DNA of 64,000 nucleotides from Pseudonocardiaceae bacterium YIM PH 21723 (GTDB lineage: Bacteria > Actinomycetota > Actinomycetes > Mycobacteriales > Pseudonocardiaceae), in contig QZFT01000022.1 of the NCBI GenBank assembly GCA_003600225.1, positions 62,001 through 126,000 of the forward strand, read 5' to 3'. Shown piece by piece: positions 23,830 through 31,560 of the stretch. How positions within the stretch are numbered: position 1 is the first letter of the stretch; each line of letters opens with the position of its first letter. Below the pieces are notes generated by a model. That model searched no databases. It was not told where the DNA came from and saw nothing but the letters and a program-made list of their open reading frames with translations. The position numbers and the translations under genes were made by a program.

Positions 23830-24975
23830 ATGCGCAAGCTGCTCATCGGACTCGCCACGGCGACGCTGACCCTGATCGGTCTCCCGGCGGCGGCCGCCCC
23901 CGCCGAAGGCGTCGTGGTGCAGGCGAAGAAGCACTGGGGCGACCAGTACATCGTCACGCTCAAACCCGGATTCGCCGGCTCCGACCTGGTCGGCCGCTAC
24001 GGCGGTGAACTGCGGTCCGTCTACCGGCACACGGTGAACGGTTTCTCGGTGCGGAAGCTGACCGAACGGCAGGCCAGGCGGCTCGCCGCCGATCCGGCGG
24101 TCGCGAAGGTCTACCAGGACGGCACGGCGACCGCCGCCGACACCCAGCAGAACCCGACCTGGGGCCTGGACCGGATCGACCAGAAGAACCTGCCCCTGGA
24201 CAAGAAGTACACCTACCCCAACGGCGGCGACGGGGTGACCGCGTACGACCTGGACACCGGCATCAACCCGGAGAACCCGGAGTACGGCGGCCGCGCCACC
24301 CGGGACAGGGACTTTATCCAGAACGGCGAGGCCAAGGACTGCAACGGGCACGGCTCGCACACCGCGGGCACCATCGCCAGCAAGACCTACGGCGTGGCCA
24401 AGAACATCAAGATCGTCGGGCTGCGGGTGCTGGGCGCCGACTGCTCGCAGAACGGCCCGGACTCGGCAGCGGTGGACGCCATGGAGTGGGTGACCGCCAA
24501 TGGCGCCAAGCCCGCCGTGGTGAACATGAGCATGACCATGGACCAGCTGGGTCTCGGTGACGACGTGCTGCAGAAGTCGGTGGCCGCCGGATTCGTGTAC
24601 GCCGTGGCGGCGGGCAACTCGATGGCCGACGCCTGCAACACCAGCCCGGCCCGGGTGCCGGAGGCGATCACCGTCGGCGCCACCGACAACGGGGACAACC
24701 GGGCCGGGTACTCCAACTACGGCAGGTGCCTGGACATCTTCGCGCCGGGCAGCAACGTCCAGTCGCTGGGCACCTCCAGTGGCGGCAGCGTCACCATGTC
24801 CGGCACCTCGATGGCCACCCCGCACGTGGCGGGGGCGGCGGCGTTGTATCTGTCGGCGCATCCGACCGCCACCGCGAAGCAGGTACTGGACGCCCTGCTC
24901 GGCGCCGCGGTCGATGGGGCGGTGAAGAACCCGGGCTCCGGATCCCCGAACAAGCTGCTCAACATCACTGTCTAG
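23830..24975 (+). CDS. Secreted subtilisin-like protease (S8) with I9 propeptide
   Basis: 381 residues; GGGAGGACG precedes the ATG. Signal peptide MRKLLIGLATATLTLIGLPA, I9 propeptide (YIVTLKPGFAGSD to VAKVYQDG), then the catalytic domain with D142 (DLDTGI), H174 (NGHGSHTAG), oxyanion Asn in AAGNSM and S327 (SGTSMATPH). It is close to the paralogue at 8597, sharing PTWGLDRIDQKNLPLDKKY-like sequence, but ends without a carbohydrate-binding module. The 3' end overlaps the convergent LuxR gene by 11 bp. Confidence 0.9.
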   Translation: MRKLLIGLATATLTLIGLPAAAAPAEGVVVQAKKHWGDQYIVTLKPGFAGSDLVGRYGGELRSVYRHTVNGFSVRKLTERQARRLAADPAVAKVYQDGTATAADTQQNPTWGLDRIDQKNLPLDKKYTYPNGGDGVTAYDLDTGINPENPEYGGRATRDRDFIQNGEAKDCNGHGSHTAGTIASKTYGVAKNIKIVGLRVLGADCSQNGPDSAAVDAMEWVTANGAKPAVVNMSMTMDQLGLGDDVLQKSVAAGFVYAVAAGNSMADACNTSPARVPEAITVGATDNGDNRAGYSNYGRCLDIFAPGSNVQSLGTSSGGSVTMSGTSMATPHVAGAAALYLSAHPTATAKQVLDALLGAAVDGAVKNPGSGSPNKLLNITV

Positions 24976-27601
24976 CTCGATTCCCGCGCAGTCCCGGGTC
25001 GACCAGGTCGGCCCGGGACTGCGCACCCAGCTTGCGCAGTACCTTCGCCACGTGTTGCTCCACGGTTCGCTTGGACAGGAACAACACCTCGGCGATCTCG
25101 CCATTCGTCCGTTCCGCGGCCAGCAATCGGGCCACATCGCGTTCCCGGGGTGACAGTTCGTTCCCGTAGCTGCGCCTGCCGCGCCGGGACGCGGTGACCG
25201 TGCCCCGGCCACGCAACAGATGCCTGCACCGGGCGGCGTCCCGCGCCGCACCGAGCTCGTCGAACCGCTCGGCCAGCTCACCCAGCCGCGTGGTGCCGGT
25301 GGGCTCGCCGAGCAGGACCCGGCACAGCGCCGCCTGCTCGGCGAGCAACATCGCCGGGTAGGGCAGGCCGATCCGCTCGTGCTCGCCGCTCGCCGCCTCG
25401 AACTGCCCGGCGCCCCCGGCGAAGTCGCCGCCGGCCACGGTGATCTCGGCCCGGCAGGCGGTGATCGCCACCGCGGCGCGGGGCGCGTCCCGGCCGTCGA
25501 TGCCCCGCCGCAGCTCGCCGAGGAGTTCCTCGGCGGCGCCGAGCCGGTCGGCTCGGCAGTGCGCGGTGACCGCGGCGTGCACCAGTTCGCCCGCCCACTG
25601 CCACGATCCCTTGCCACGCAGCAACCGGATCGCATCGTCCACTGTGGATCGGCAGCCGGGGCGCATGGTGATCAGGCCGGCGTGCGCGGACAGCACCACC
25701 GGGGTGATCGCGTTCGCCGGAGTCGCCAATCCCGTTGCCTGGAACCGGTTCGCGGCGGTGTCCCAGTCACCGTCCACAAGGGACAGCCAGCCGAGCACCA
25801 GCTGGAGTTCGGTGGCCACCGGCAGCAGATCGGGGTGCTCGGCGAGCTGGTCGGCGACGTCCCGGGCCAGGTTCCGCCAGTGACCGGCGTACCAGTCCAG
25901 CCGCAGTCCGGTGGTGACGCCGATGCTGCGCACGTAGTCGGCCTGCGGTTCCAGGCCCAGCTCCAGGTGGGCGCGGGCCCGCTCGTGGTGGCCGAGCCAG
26001 GAGTAGGCGTCGGCCAGGTTGCAGTGCGCCCGGGCCAGCTCCCGGTTCTCCAGGGGCGTCTCGGCCCGGTCCGGCAGCCAGCGCACCATGTCCTGGGCGA
26101 TCGGATCGGCCAGGTGCACCCGGTTCGGGATCAGGTTGGCCAGCAACATCAGCCGAGTGCGCTGGTCATCGCAGTCGACGAGGGCCTGCTCGCTGCGCCG
26201 CAGCCACGGCTCCACCTCGCTGATCGGCCGGATGCCGAAATACGGTTCGGCGAGCGCGGTGATCGCCCGCGCCGCCAGGTCCGGCCGGGCACCCAGTTCA
26301 CCGACGGCGGTCTCCAGCTCCCGCCGTCCCTGCTCGACGCCGTTGTCCTGCCGGATGAGCAGCAGTCCGAGGCCCAGCCGGATCTCGCCGCGAACCCCGG
26401 CGGACAGCCGGTCATCGGTGAGCAGCCGGGACAGCAGGGTGCTGACCTGCACCTGGTTCAGGCCCAGCGCGGCGATCCTGGCCAGTTTCACCGCGAGCCG
26501 GTCCACCTCGGCGGAGCCGGGTTCCAGGAGCCGGCGCAGCAGTTCGATGGCCGTCGGCAGGTCACCCCGGGTGGTGGCGTCGTCGGCGGCGAGTTCCCCG
26601 TAACGCAGCCAGTCCTGCTGCCGCCCGGCCCGCCAGGCGTGCTCGGCGAGGGTGGTGTACCCGGCGTTTCCGGTGCGCCGCAGGGCCCGCAGCGCGCGGG
26701 TGTGCAGGACCTCCCGCTGCGGGCCGCCGATGCGCTGGTACGCGGTGCTCCGGGCCAGCCGGTGCCGGAATCCGTAGCGACCGGGTTCCGATTCGGTGAG
26801 CGCGGCGGTGTCCAGGGCCTCGGTGAGGGCGACGCGGACCCAGTCCAGGCCGCGCCCGGCGACCTGGGCCAGCAGGGCGGTGTCGGCGGGTTCGTCGAGC
26901 ACCGCGGCTGCGGCGAGGACCTCGTGGGCCTGCGGCGACAGGTCGGGTGTGCGGAACGAGTCGGGGTCGGCCAGCAGGCCGGGGATGCCCGCCGTGTAGT
27001 CGAGCAGCCTGCGTACGGCGCCGGGTCCGTGTAGTTCGGCGACCGCGTCCGCTGCTAAGGGGCCGAGCCGGATGTGCCGTCCGGGGAGGTCCAGGTCCGT
27101 CCGGGAGCTGAGGATCGCGCACAGTCCGGGTGGGGGAGCCGTGCCCAGGTACTGGAGCAGGTCCGCGGTGTCCGGGTCGGCCCACTGCACATCGTCCACG
27201 AGCAGCACCGCGTTGCCGAGCAGTTCACGGATGGCGTGGAAGACCAGCCGCCTGTCCTGGGGGAACGTCTGGGTGGGCAGGAGGTGGGCGACCTCGGGTA
27301 ACAGGGTGCGCAGGGCGGCGGTCACCGGGGAGAGGTCGGCCGGGTTGCGGCTGATGACACCGGGCAGCACGTCCAGGATCGGGCCGAGGGGGAGTGGGCT
27401 GTGCAGCGGACGGCAGGCCGTGGTCAGCACCGTTCTGGACCGCAGGGCCTCCTCGGCGGCGAGTTCCCGGAGCAGCCGGGTCTTGCCGATGCCCGGTTCG
27501 CCGCTCAGCAGGATCAACGAGGGTGGTTCCAGGGCGGCGGCGAGCAGGGTGGCGAGTTCCGTGTCCCGGCCGGCCAGGCGGGGTGTTCGGATGGATGGCA
27601 C
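24965..27601 (-). CDS. Large LuxR-family (LAL/MalT-like) AAA regulator
   Basis: 878 residues from a GTG at 27601 with GGAGGT 5 nt upstream; the longer reading to 27733 runs into a hairpin and adds unlike sequence. Walker A is GEPGIGKT (34-41), Walker B VLLVDDVQWAD. A long helical, TPR-like middle is followed by a C-terminal LuxR helix-turn-helix (LSPRERDVARLLAAERTNGE, then SKRTVEQHVAKVLRKLG). LAL regulators are ATP-dependent activators of antibiotic, carbon-use or exoenzyme genes. It overlaps the convergent subtilisin gene and lies near two protease operons and a lipase, which it might control; that is inference from position only. Confidence 0.87.
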   Translation of the reverse strand: MPSIRTPRLAGRDTELATLLAAALEPPSLILLSGEPGIGKTRLLRELAAEEALRSRTVLTTACRPLHSPLPLGPILDVLPGVISRNPADLSPVTAALRTLLPEVAHLLPTQTFPQDRRLVFHAIRELLGNAVLLVDDVQWADPDTADLLQYLGTAPPPGLCAILSSRTDLDLPGRHIRLGPLAADAVAELHGPGAVRRLLDYTAGIPGLLADPDSFRTPDLSPQAHEVLAAAAVLDEPADTALLAQVAGRGLDWVRVALTEALDTAALTESEPGRYGFRHRLARSTAYQRIGGPQREVLHTRALRALRRTGNAGYTTLAEHAWRAGRQQDWLRYGELAADDATTRGDLPTAIELLRRLLEPGSAEVDRLAVKLARIAALGLNQVQVSTLLSRLLTDDRLSAGVRGEIRLGLGLLLIRQDNGVEQGRRELETAVGELGARPDLAARAITALAEPYFGIRPISEVEPWLRRSEQALVDCDDQRTRLMLLANLIPNRVHLADPIAQDMVRWLPDRAETPLENRELARAHCNLADAYSWLGHHERARAHLELGLEPQADYVRSIGVTTGLRLDWYAGHWRNLARDVADQLAEHPDLLPVATELQLVLGWLSLVDGDWDTAANRFQATGLATPANAITPVVLSAHAGLITMRPGCRSTVDDAIRLLRGKGSWQWAGELVHAAVTAHCRADRLGAAEELLGELRRGIDGRDAPRAAVAITACRAEITVAGGDFAGGAGQFEAASGEHERIGLPYPAMLLAEQAALCRVLLGEPTGTTRLGELAERFDELGAARDAARCRHLLRGRGTVTASRRGRRSYGNELSPRERDVARLLAAERTNGEIAEVLFLSKRTVEQHVAKVLRKLGAQSRADLVDPGLRGNRARQ

Positions 27602-27688
27602 CGCGGACCTCCGCTGTCCGCAGCAGCGTAGGCAGCCCGTTCGCCACATCGATAGGCGGCGAATCGGGCTACCGGTGCTCCATCTGGA

Positions 27689-27770
27689 GTAAGGGGCACC
27701 CTCCCTGCGTTGAACGCAGTAAGGGGCACCCATACCGCGCTCAACGCTGCATGGGTGCCCCTTACTGCGT
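27689..27770. terminator. 20-bp hairpin with an extra third arm
   Basis: ACGCAGTAAGGGGCACCCAT (27714-27733) pairs exactly with 27751-27770. A further direct copy, AGTAAGGGGCACCC, lies at 27689-27702, giving three copies of the arm and two alternative stems. A small CTGCGTT/ACGCAG stem (27705-27719) lies between. The metallophosphoesterase stop at 27770 overlaps the right arm, so it should end that transcript ahead of the LuxR gene. Confidence 0.6.
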
Positions 27771-28930
27771 CAGGCGCGGCGGAGGATGAGGAGGGTGATC
27801 TCCGAAGGGGCGAAGATGCGGAACGGCGGGCCCCAGAATCCGGTGCCCCGGGAGGTCCACAGCTGGGTCCGCTTGCCGTGCCTGCTCAGCCCGGCGACCA
27901 CCGGCTGCTGCAACCGGACCAGGTAGTGGAACGGCCACATCTGCCCGCCGTGCGTGTGCCCGGACAGCTGCAGGTCGACCCCGGCCTTGGCGGAGGTGTT
28001 CACCTGCACCGGCTGGTGCGCCAGCAGTACCACCGGGTCGTCCGGGGCCACTCCGGTGAGCGCCGCCTTCAGGTCCTGGCCGTGGCCCGGCTCGCCGGAT
28101 CCCGCCGCGGTGACGTCGTCGATGCCGGCGAACACGAGGCGGTCGCCCTCGCGGTGCAGCGCCTCGTGCGAGTTGCGCAGCGGGCTCCAGCCCAGCCGCT
28201 GCATCTCGTCCGCCCAGCCCTGACCGGTGGACAGGTACTCATGGTTGCCGGTCACGTAGAACTTCGGCCCGACGACGTCGCCGAGCGGCTCGACCTGGTT
28301 GCGCCGCTGCTCGACGGTGCCGTCCGCGAGGTCACCCGCGTGCACGGTGGCATCCGGCCGCAGCTCGTTGACCGCCTCCACCACGCGCTTCGACCAGCCA
28401 CTGCGGTCGATCGCGCCGAAGTGCGTGTCGGTGATCATCACCAGGCGGAACCCGTCGAACGCGGCGCCCAATCGGGGCAGCACCACGTCGACCTGCTTGA
28501 TCCGGGGCAGCCGTAGCGCCTCGATGGAGCCGTAGATCGCCAGCGCGGTCACGATGACCGCGAGCAGGACGGCCACGATCCGGTCGCGCACCGGGTTCTC
28601 CACGCCGGCCAGCGCCAGCACGAGGCGCACCGGCAGGGTCAGCAGCGACCAGGCGAACAGCTGCCAGGCCACGCCGAGCAACACGTTCCCCGCCCGGGCC
28701 GGACCGTCGGCATGCCGGGTGTGGCCGACCACCATGAGCAGCGGCAACGCCACGAAGGCGGCGACGAACACCAGCGAGCCGAGCACGGTGACCGCCGTCG
28801 GCCACTGCGCGGACACGGGGAACAGCGCGAGCCACGGCACGCCGAACAGGATCAGCGTGATCGCCACGATCACGGTGATGAACGTCAGGCGCCTGCTGCG
28901 GGTCGGCTGCTCGGCGGTGGATGTGGTCAT
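27770..28930 (-). CDS. Membrane-anchored metallophosphoesterase (YkuE-like)
   Basis: 386 residues. Four hydrophobic segments occupy the first 140 residues. The catalytic domain has the full calcineurin-like set: ITDTHFGAI, HAGDLADG, VTGNHEYLS, LLAHQPVQV and LSGHTHGGQMW, which bind two metal ions. YkuE-type enzymes hydrolyse phosphoesters at the membrane, sometimes UDP-diacylglucosamine-type lipids; the substrate here is not known. An AGACC/GGTCT operator-like palindrome sits just upstream of the start, suggesting local TetR-type control. A hairpin closes the gene. Confidence 0.87.
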   Translation of the reverse strand: MTTSTAEQPTRSRRLTFITVIVAITLILFGVPWLALFPVSAQWPTAVTVLGSLVFVAAFVALPLLMVVGHTRHADGPARAGNVLLGVAWQLFAWSLLTLPVRLVLALAGVENPVRDRIVAVLLAVIVTALAIYGSIEALRLPRIKQVDVVLPRLGAAFDGFRLVMITDTHFGAIDRSGWSKRVVEAVNELRPDATVHAGDLADGTVEQRRNQVEPLGDVVGPKFYVTGNHEYLSTGQGWADEMQRLGWSPLRNSHEALHREGDRLVFAGIDDVTAAGSGEPGHGQDLKAALTGVAPDDPVVLLAHQPVQVNTSAKAGVDLQLSGHTHGGQMWPFHYLVRLQQPVVAGLSRHGKRTQLWTSRGTGFWGPPFRIFAPSEITLLILRRA

Positions 28931-28942
28931 GCCTTCTCCTTA

Positions 28943-28959
28943 ACAGACCATCGGTCTCT
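28943..28959. promoter_or_regulatory. TetR-type operator-like palindrome upstream of the metallophosphoesterase
   Basis: AGACC (28945-28949) and GGTCT (28953-28957) form an inverted repeat in TAACAGACCATCGGTCTCTT, 15 bp ahead of the start codon. AGACC...GGTCT cores are common in actinobacterial TetR operators. No TetR gene adjoins it; the nearest is at 20619. Confidence 0.45.
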
Positions 28960-28980
28960 TAAGATTACACCTCTACCCCG

Positions 28981-29039
28981 GTTCTACCGTCTTCAAGACG
29001 TATGAACCCGGGGTCCATCGGTCTTGAAGACGATAGAAC
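28981..29039. terminator. 19-bp hairpin (one mismatch), GTCTTCAAGAC-arm family
   Basis: GTTCTACCGTCTTCAAGAC (28981-28999) pairs with 29021-29039 with one mismatch. The arm contains the nested palindrome GTCTTCAAGAC, as does the hairpin at 34870; CATCTTCAAGATG at 47118 is a relative. It starts 7 bp after the stop of the sigma-fusion gene. Confidence 0.6.
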
Positions 29040-29045
29040 CGCAGG

Positions 29046-31319
29046 TCAGGGCGCGCGAAGGTAGCCGATGGCCAGGCCGGAGTCGGCCGGGCGACCGGCG
29101 CCGTCGAAGCAGAGCACCTCGATGCGGACCTGGCCGGGCTTCTCCGTCGAGTTCCAGTTCTGGTTGCGGCAGTACCTGGCCTCGCCGCTGACCGCGTTCA
29201 CCAGCACCGCGTCCGGGGAGTGCCCGACCGCCTCGTACTCGATCCGGTAGGCACCCGGGCCGGTGTGCGTGACCTGCGGGCTCTCGCCGGTGCTGCTCCA
29301 GGACCCGCCGCCGGTGACCAGGTACGCCCCGGGAGTCCCCGGATCGTGTTGCACGCCGCTGCCCTGCGAGTAGGACAGGTTCCAGTCGCCGTCCGCCGCC
29401 GCGCCGCCGGGCGTCACACAGGCCACGGTGACCTTCGTCGGTCCCGGGGTCTCGGTGACCCGGCACCACCGCGCGCTGTCGCCGACCGGGGTGATCTTGG
29501 CGTAGCCGTTGCCCGGCAGGGTGACCGAGTAGCGGCCAGGACCGAGCCGGTTCACCGTGGTGTTCCCGGACGCCGATCCGCCGCGGTACCGCACGGTCAC
29601 CCCGGAGTTCGCCCCGCTGAACGCCGCCACGAACGGCATGTTGCGCGGCTGTCCGGTGCCGTCGAAGCAGACCACGTCCACCGTCAGGTCGCCGCCGGTG
29701 TCGTGCGTCCCGCCGACCTGGCAGGACCCGGCCTGGGCGCCGCCCGAGCCCGCGCCCAGTTCGGCGTGCGCCGCGCCCGCCTTGCCGGCCAGCCCGGGCA
29801 GTTTCACGCTGTACCGGCCGGTGCCGGTGCGCACCATGCTCGCCCAGCGGTCACCATCTCGACGCCAGCTTCCCCACTGGCGCTGATGATCCAGTTCCAC
29901 CTCGGCGCCGATCGGCCCGTCGAAGGCCGCGCCCCGGGTGGAGGCGAATCCCCACGCGGGTCCGGCGCCGCCCGCGCCGCCGCCGGGAGGCCGGCCGCCC
30001 TTGTCCGGCAACGTCATCGCCATCGGCGCCGAGTCGGCCGAGCTGATCGAGGACGGTCCGGTGGTCGGTGCGGTCGGCGGGACGTCGGCGCTCGGCGAGT
30101 CCGCTGGCTGCGCCTGGTTCGGACCGGATGCCTCCGAGTCGCCGCTGGTGAACGCCACCACCGTGCCGGTGAGCAGCGCCAGCGCGGCGACCGCCGCAGC
30201 CACCTGCGGCTTGTCCCGGAAGTACTGCCAGCTGCGGGCCAGCAGCGGTGCGCCGGCCACGGCGGTCTGCCGGGGGATGGGTACCACCGGCATCGGCTTG
30301 GTCGGCGGACCCGGGTCGGGAACCGGCGTGGGTTCCGGCTCCGGGGCCACCTCGGCGGCCGCAATCACCGGCTCCGGCTCCGGCATGGGCTCCGGCATGA
30401 CAGGAGGAGCAGTTTCTGCAGAAACTGCTAAAGGAGCACTTTCCATGGAAACGGCCAGCGGGGTCACCGAGCGGCCGACGAAGCCCGCCCCGACCAGATC
30501 GGTGCGCCGGTCGTCCAGCATCCGCACGCAGATGAGCACCATCGCGGGCAGCGCGCCCACCATCCGGGTCGCCTCGGCGAACCGCGGCCGGCAGGTGCCG
30601 CACGCGACCGTGTGCTGCTGCAGGTCGTCCCACAGCGTGCCGGTCAGCCGGCCGGCGTGCCAACCCCGCCCGTGAAGCTGGGAGATGAGCTCCGGGCAGG
30701 CCTTGGGTTGCCGCGCCAGCCACAGCGCACCGGCGGTACGGCGCAGTGTGTCCACCGCGTCGCCCTGCCTCGCCGAGACCGGATGCCGGTCCACCTCCAG
30801 GGCTGTGACCAGCACATCCAGGCTCATTCCCCGGGCGTGCAGATTCACTTCGCCGCGTTGGGCGGCCCGGCGTAGAGCCGTCAGTTCGGAGCGGTACTCT
30901 GCTGGCAGACTGAGCACCGAATCGTGCAACAGGTCCAGGAAATCGGGCAACCGGTGCTGGATCCACAACGCTCGGTCGTTCGCCGGTTCCACCCCGGCGA
31001 AGTCGTCTGCCGCGCCTCGGCCCGGCAGATCCGGCGGCGGTCCACCCCGGCCCAACTGGTCGACCCAGATGGCACCGGCGTGCAGGTACATCCACGGCAC
31101 CGGGTTGTCGGGGAGCTTGCCCGTACGCAGTGCGTCGATGGTCGCCAGCATGGTCTCTTGGGTGAGGTCGCACGCCAGTTCCCAGGGCACCTGGTGCCTA
31201 CCGCGGAGGAACGCCAGCACACGGTATTGGCTGTGCCGGACGATCTCGGTGAATGCCTGGGTGTCTCCCTGGTTGTATGCGGTCGTCCATGACTGCAGTG
31301 AATCTGGCCGGTCGGTCAA
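29046..31319 (-). CDS. ECF sigma factor fused to zinc-finger, TM segment and extracytoplasmic repeats
   Basis: 757 residues from a TTG at 31319 with GAGG 5 nt upstream; an alternative TTG at 31382 adds 21. Residues 1-90 resemble sigma region 2 (GDTQAFTEIVRHSQYRVLAF, then ELACDLTQETMLATIDALRTG). A region-4-like segment follows (LPAEYRSELTALRRAAQRGE, then SLDVLVTALEV). Next come a zinc-finger-like HTVACGTCRPRF, a proline- and glutamate-rich linker, one membrane helix (VAAAVAALALLTGTVVAFTS) and about 300 extracytoplasmic residues with three related units, two ending near VVCFDGTGQPRN and VLCFDGAGRPAD. A sigma factor tied to its own anti-sigma-like membrane module is implied. ECF groups with such C-terminal extensions have been described in Actinobacteria. 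The linker contains a repeat-derived palindrome (30409). Confidence 0.72.
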   Translation of the reverse strand: MTDRPDSLQSWTTAYNQGDTQAFTEIVRHSQYRVLAFLRGRHQVPWELACDLTQETMLATIDALRTGKLPDNPVPWMYLHAGAIWVDQLGRGGPPPDLPGRGAADDFAGVEPANDRALWIQHRLPDFLDLLHDSVLSLPAEYRSELTALRRAAQRGEVNLHARGMSLDVLVTALEVDRHPVSARQGDAVDTLRRTAGALWLARQPKACPELISQLHGRGWHAGRLTGTLWDDLQQHTVACGTCRPRFAEATRMVGALPAMVLICVRMLDDRRTDLVGAGFVGRSVTPLAVSMESAPLAVSAETAPPVMPEPMPEPEPVIAAAEVAPEPEPTPVPDPGPPTKPMPVVPIPRQTAVAGAPLLARSWQYFRDKPQVAAAVAALALLTGTVVAFTSGDSEASGPNQAQPADSPSADVPPTAPTTGPSSISSADSAPMAMTLPDKGGRPPGGGAGGAGPAWGFASTRGAAFDGPIGAEVELDHQRQWGSWRRDGDRWASMVRTGTGRYSVKLPGLAGKAGAAHAELGAGSGGAQAGSCQVGGTHDTGGDLTVDVVCFDGTGQPRNMPFVAAFSGANSGVTVRYRGGSASGNTTVNRLGPGRYSVTLPGNGYAKITPVGDSARWCRVTETPGPTKVTVACVTPGGAAADGDWNLSYSQGSGVQHDPGTPGAYLVTGGGSWSSTGESPQVTHTGPGAYRIEYEAVGHSPDAVLVNAVSGEARYCRNQNWNSTEKPGQVRIEVLCFDGAGRPADSGLAIGYLRAP
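30409..30428. repeat. 20-bp perfect palindrome inside the sigma-fusion coding sequence
   Basis: GCAGTTTCTGCAGAAACTGC is perfectly self-complementary and encodes part of LAVSAETAPP in the linker. The next 20 bp contain GGAGCACTTTCC. Both words occur in the intergenic hairpin at 57002-57052 and the first also at 18458, so a hairpin element seems to have entered the gene in frame. Confidence 0.6.
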
Positions 31320-31560
31320 TGAAACCTCACTTGCTGTTGCCCTCCCGGCAAGCGAGATTAGAGCCAAAGTCGTAGAGATCAAGGCCGCCCGATGGAGATC
31401 CTATGCGGCCACTCGGGTGATCATCGGCGTGTCCCAGTCGCCATCGCCACACTTTCCGTTCACCTCTCGGCGCTCGCGATGGTCCCTCAGTAGGGTGTTT
31501 TCCGGGTGTGCCGGGAAGTCTGGTCGGCGTGGGGGTTTGTCGACGGGAAAGGTACCGGTC

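Noticed and set aside
24965-27733. LuxR gene starting at 27733
   Set aside because: The extra 44 residues would be encoded partly by hairpin sequence, and GGAGGT supports the GTG at 27601.
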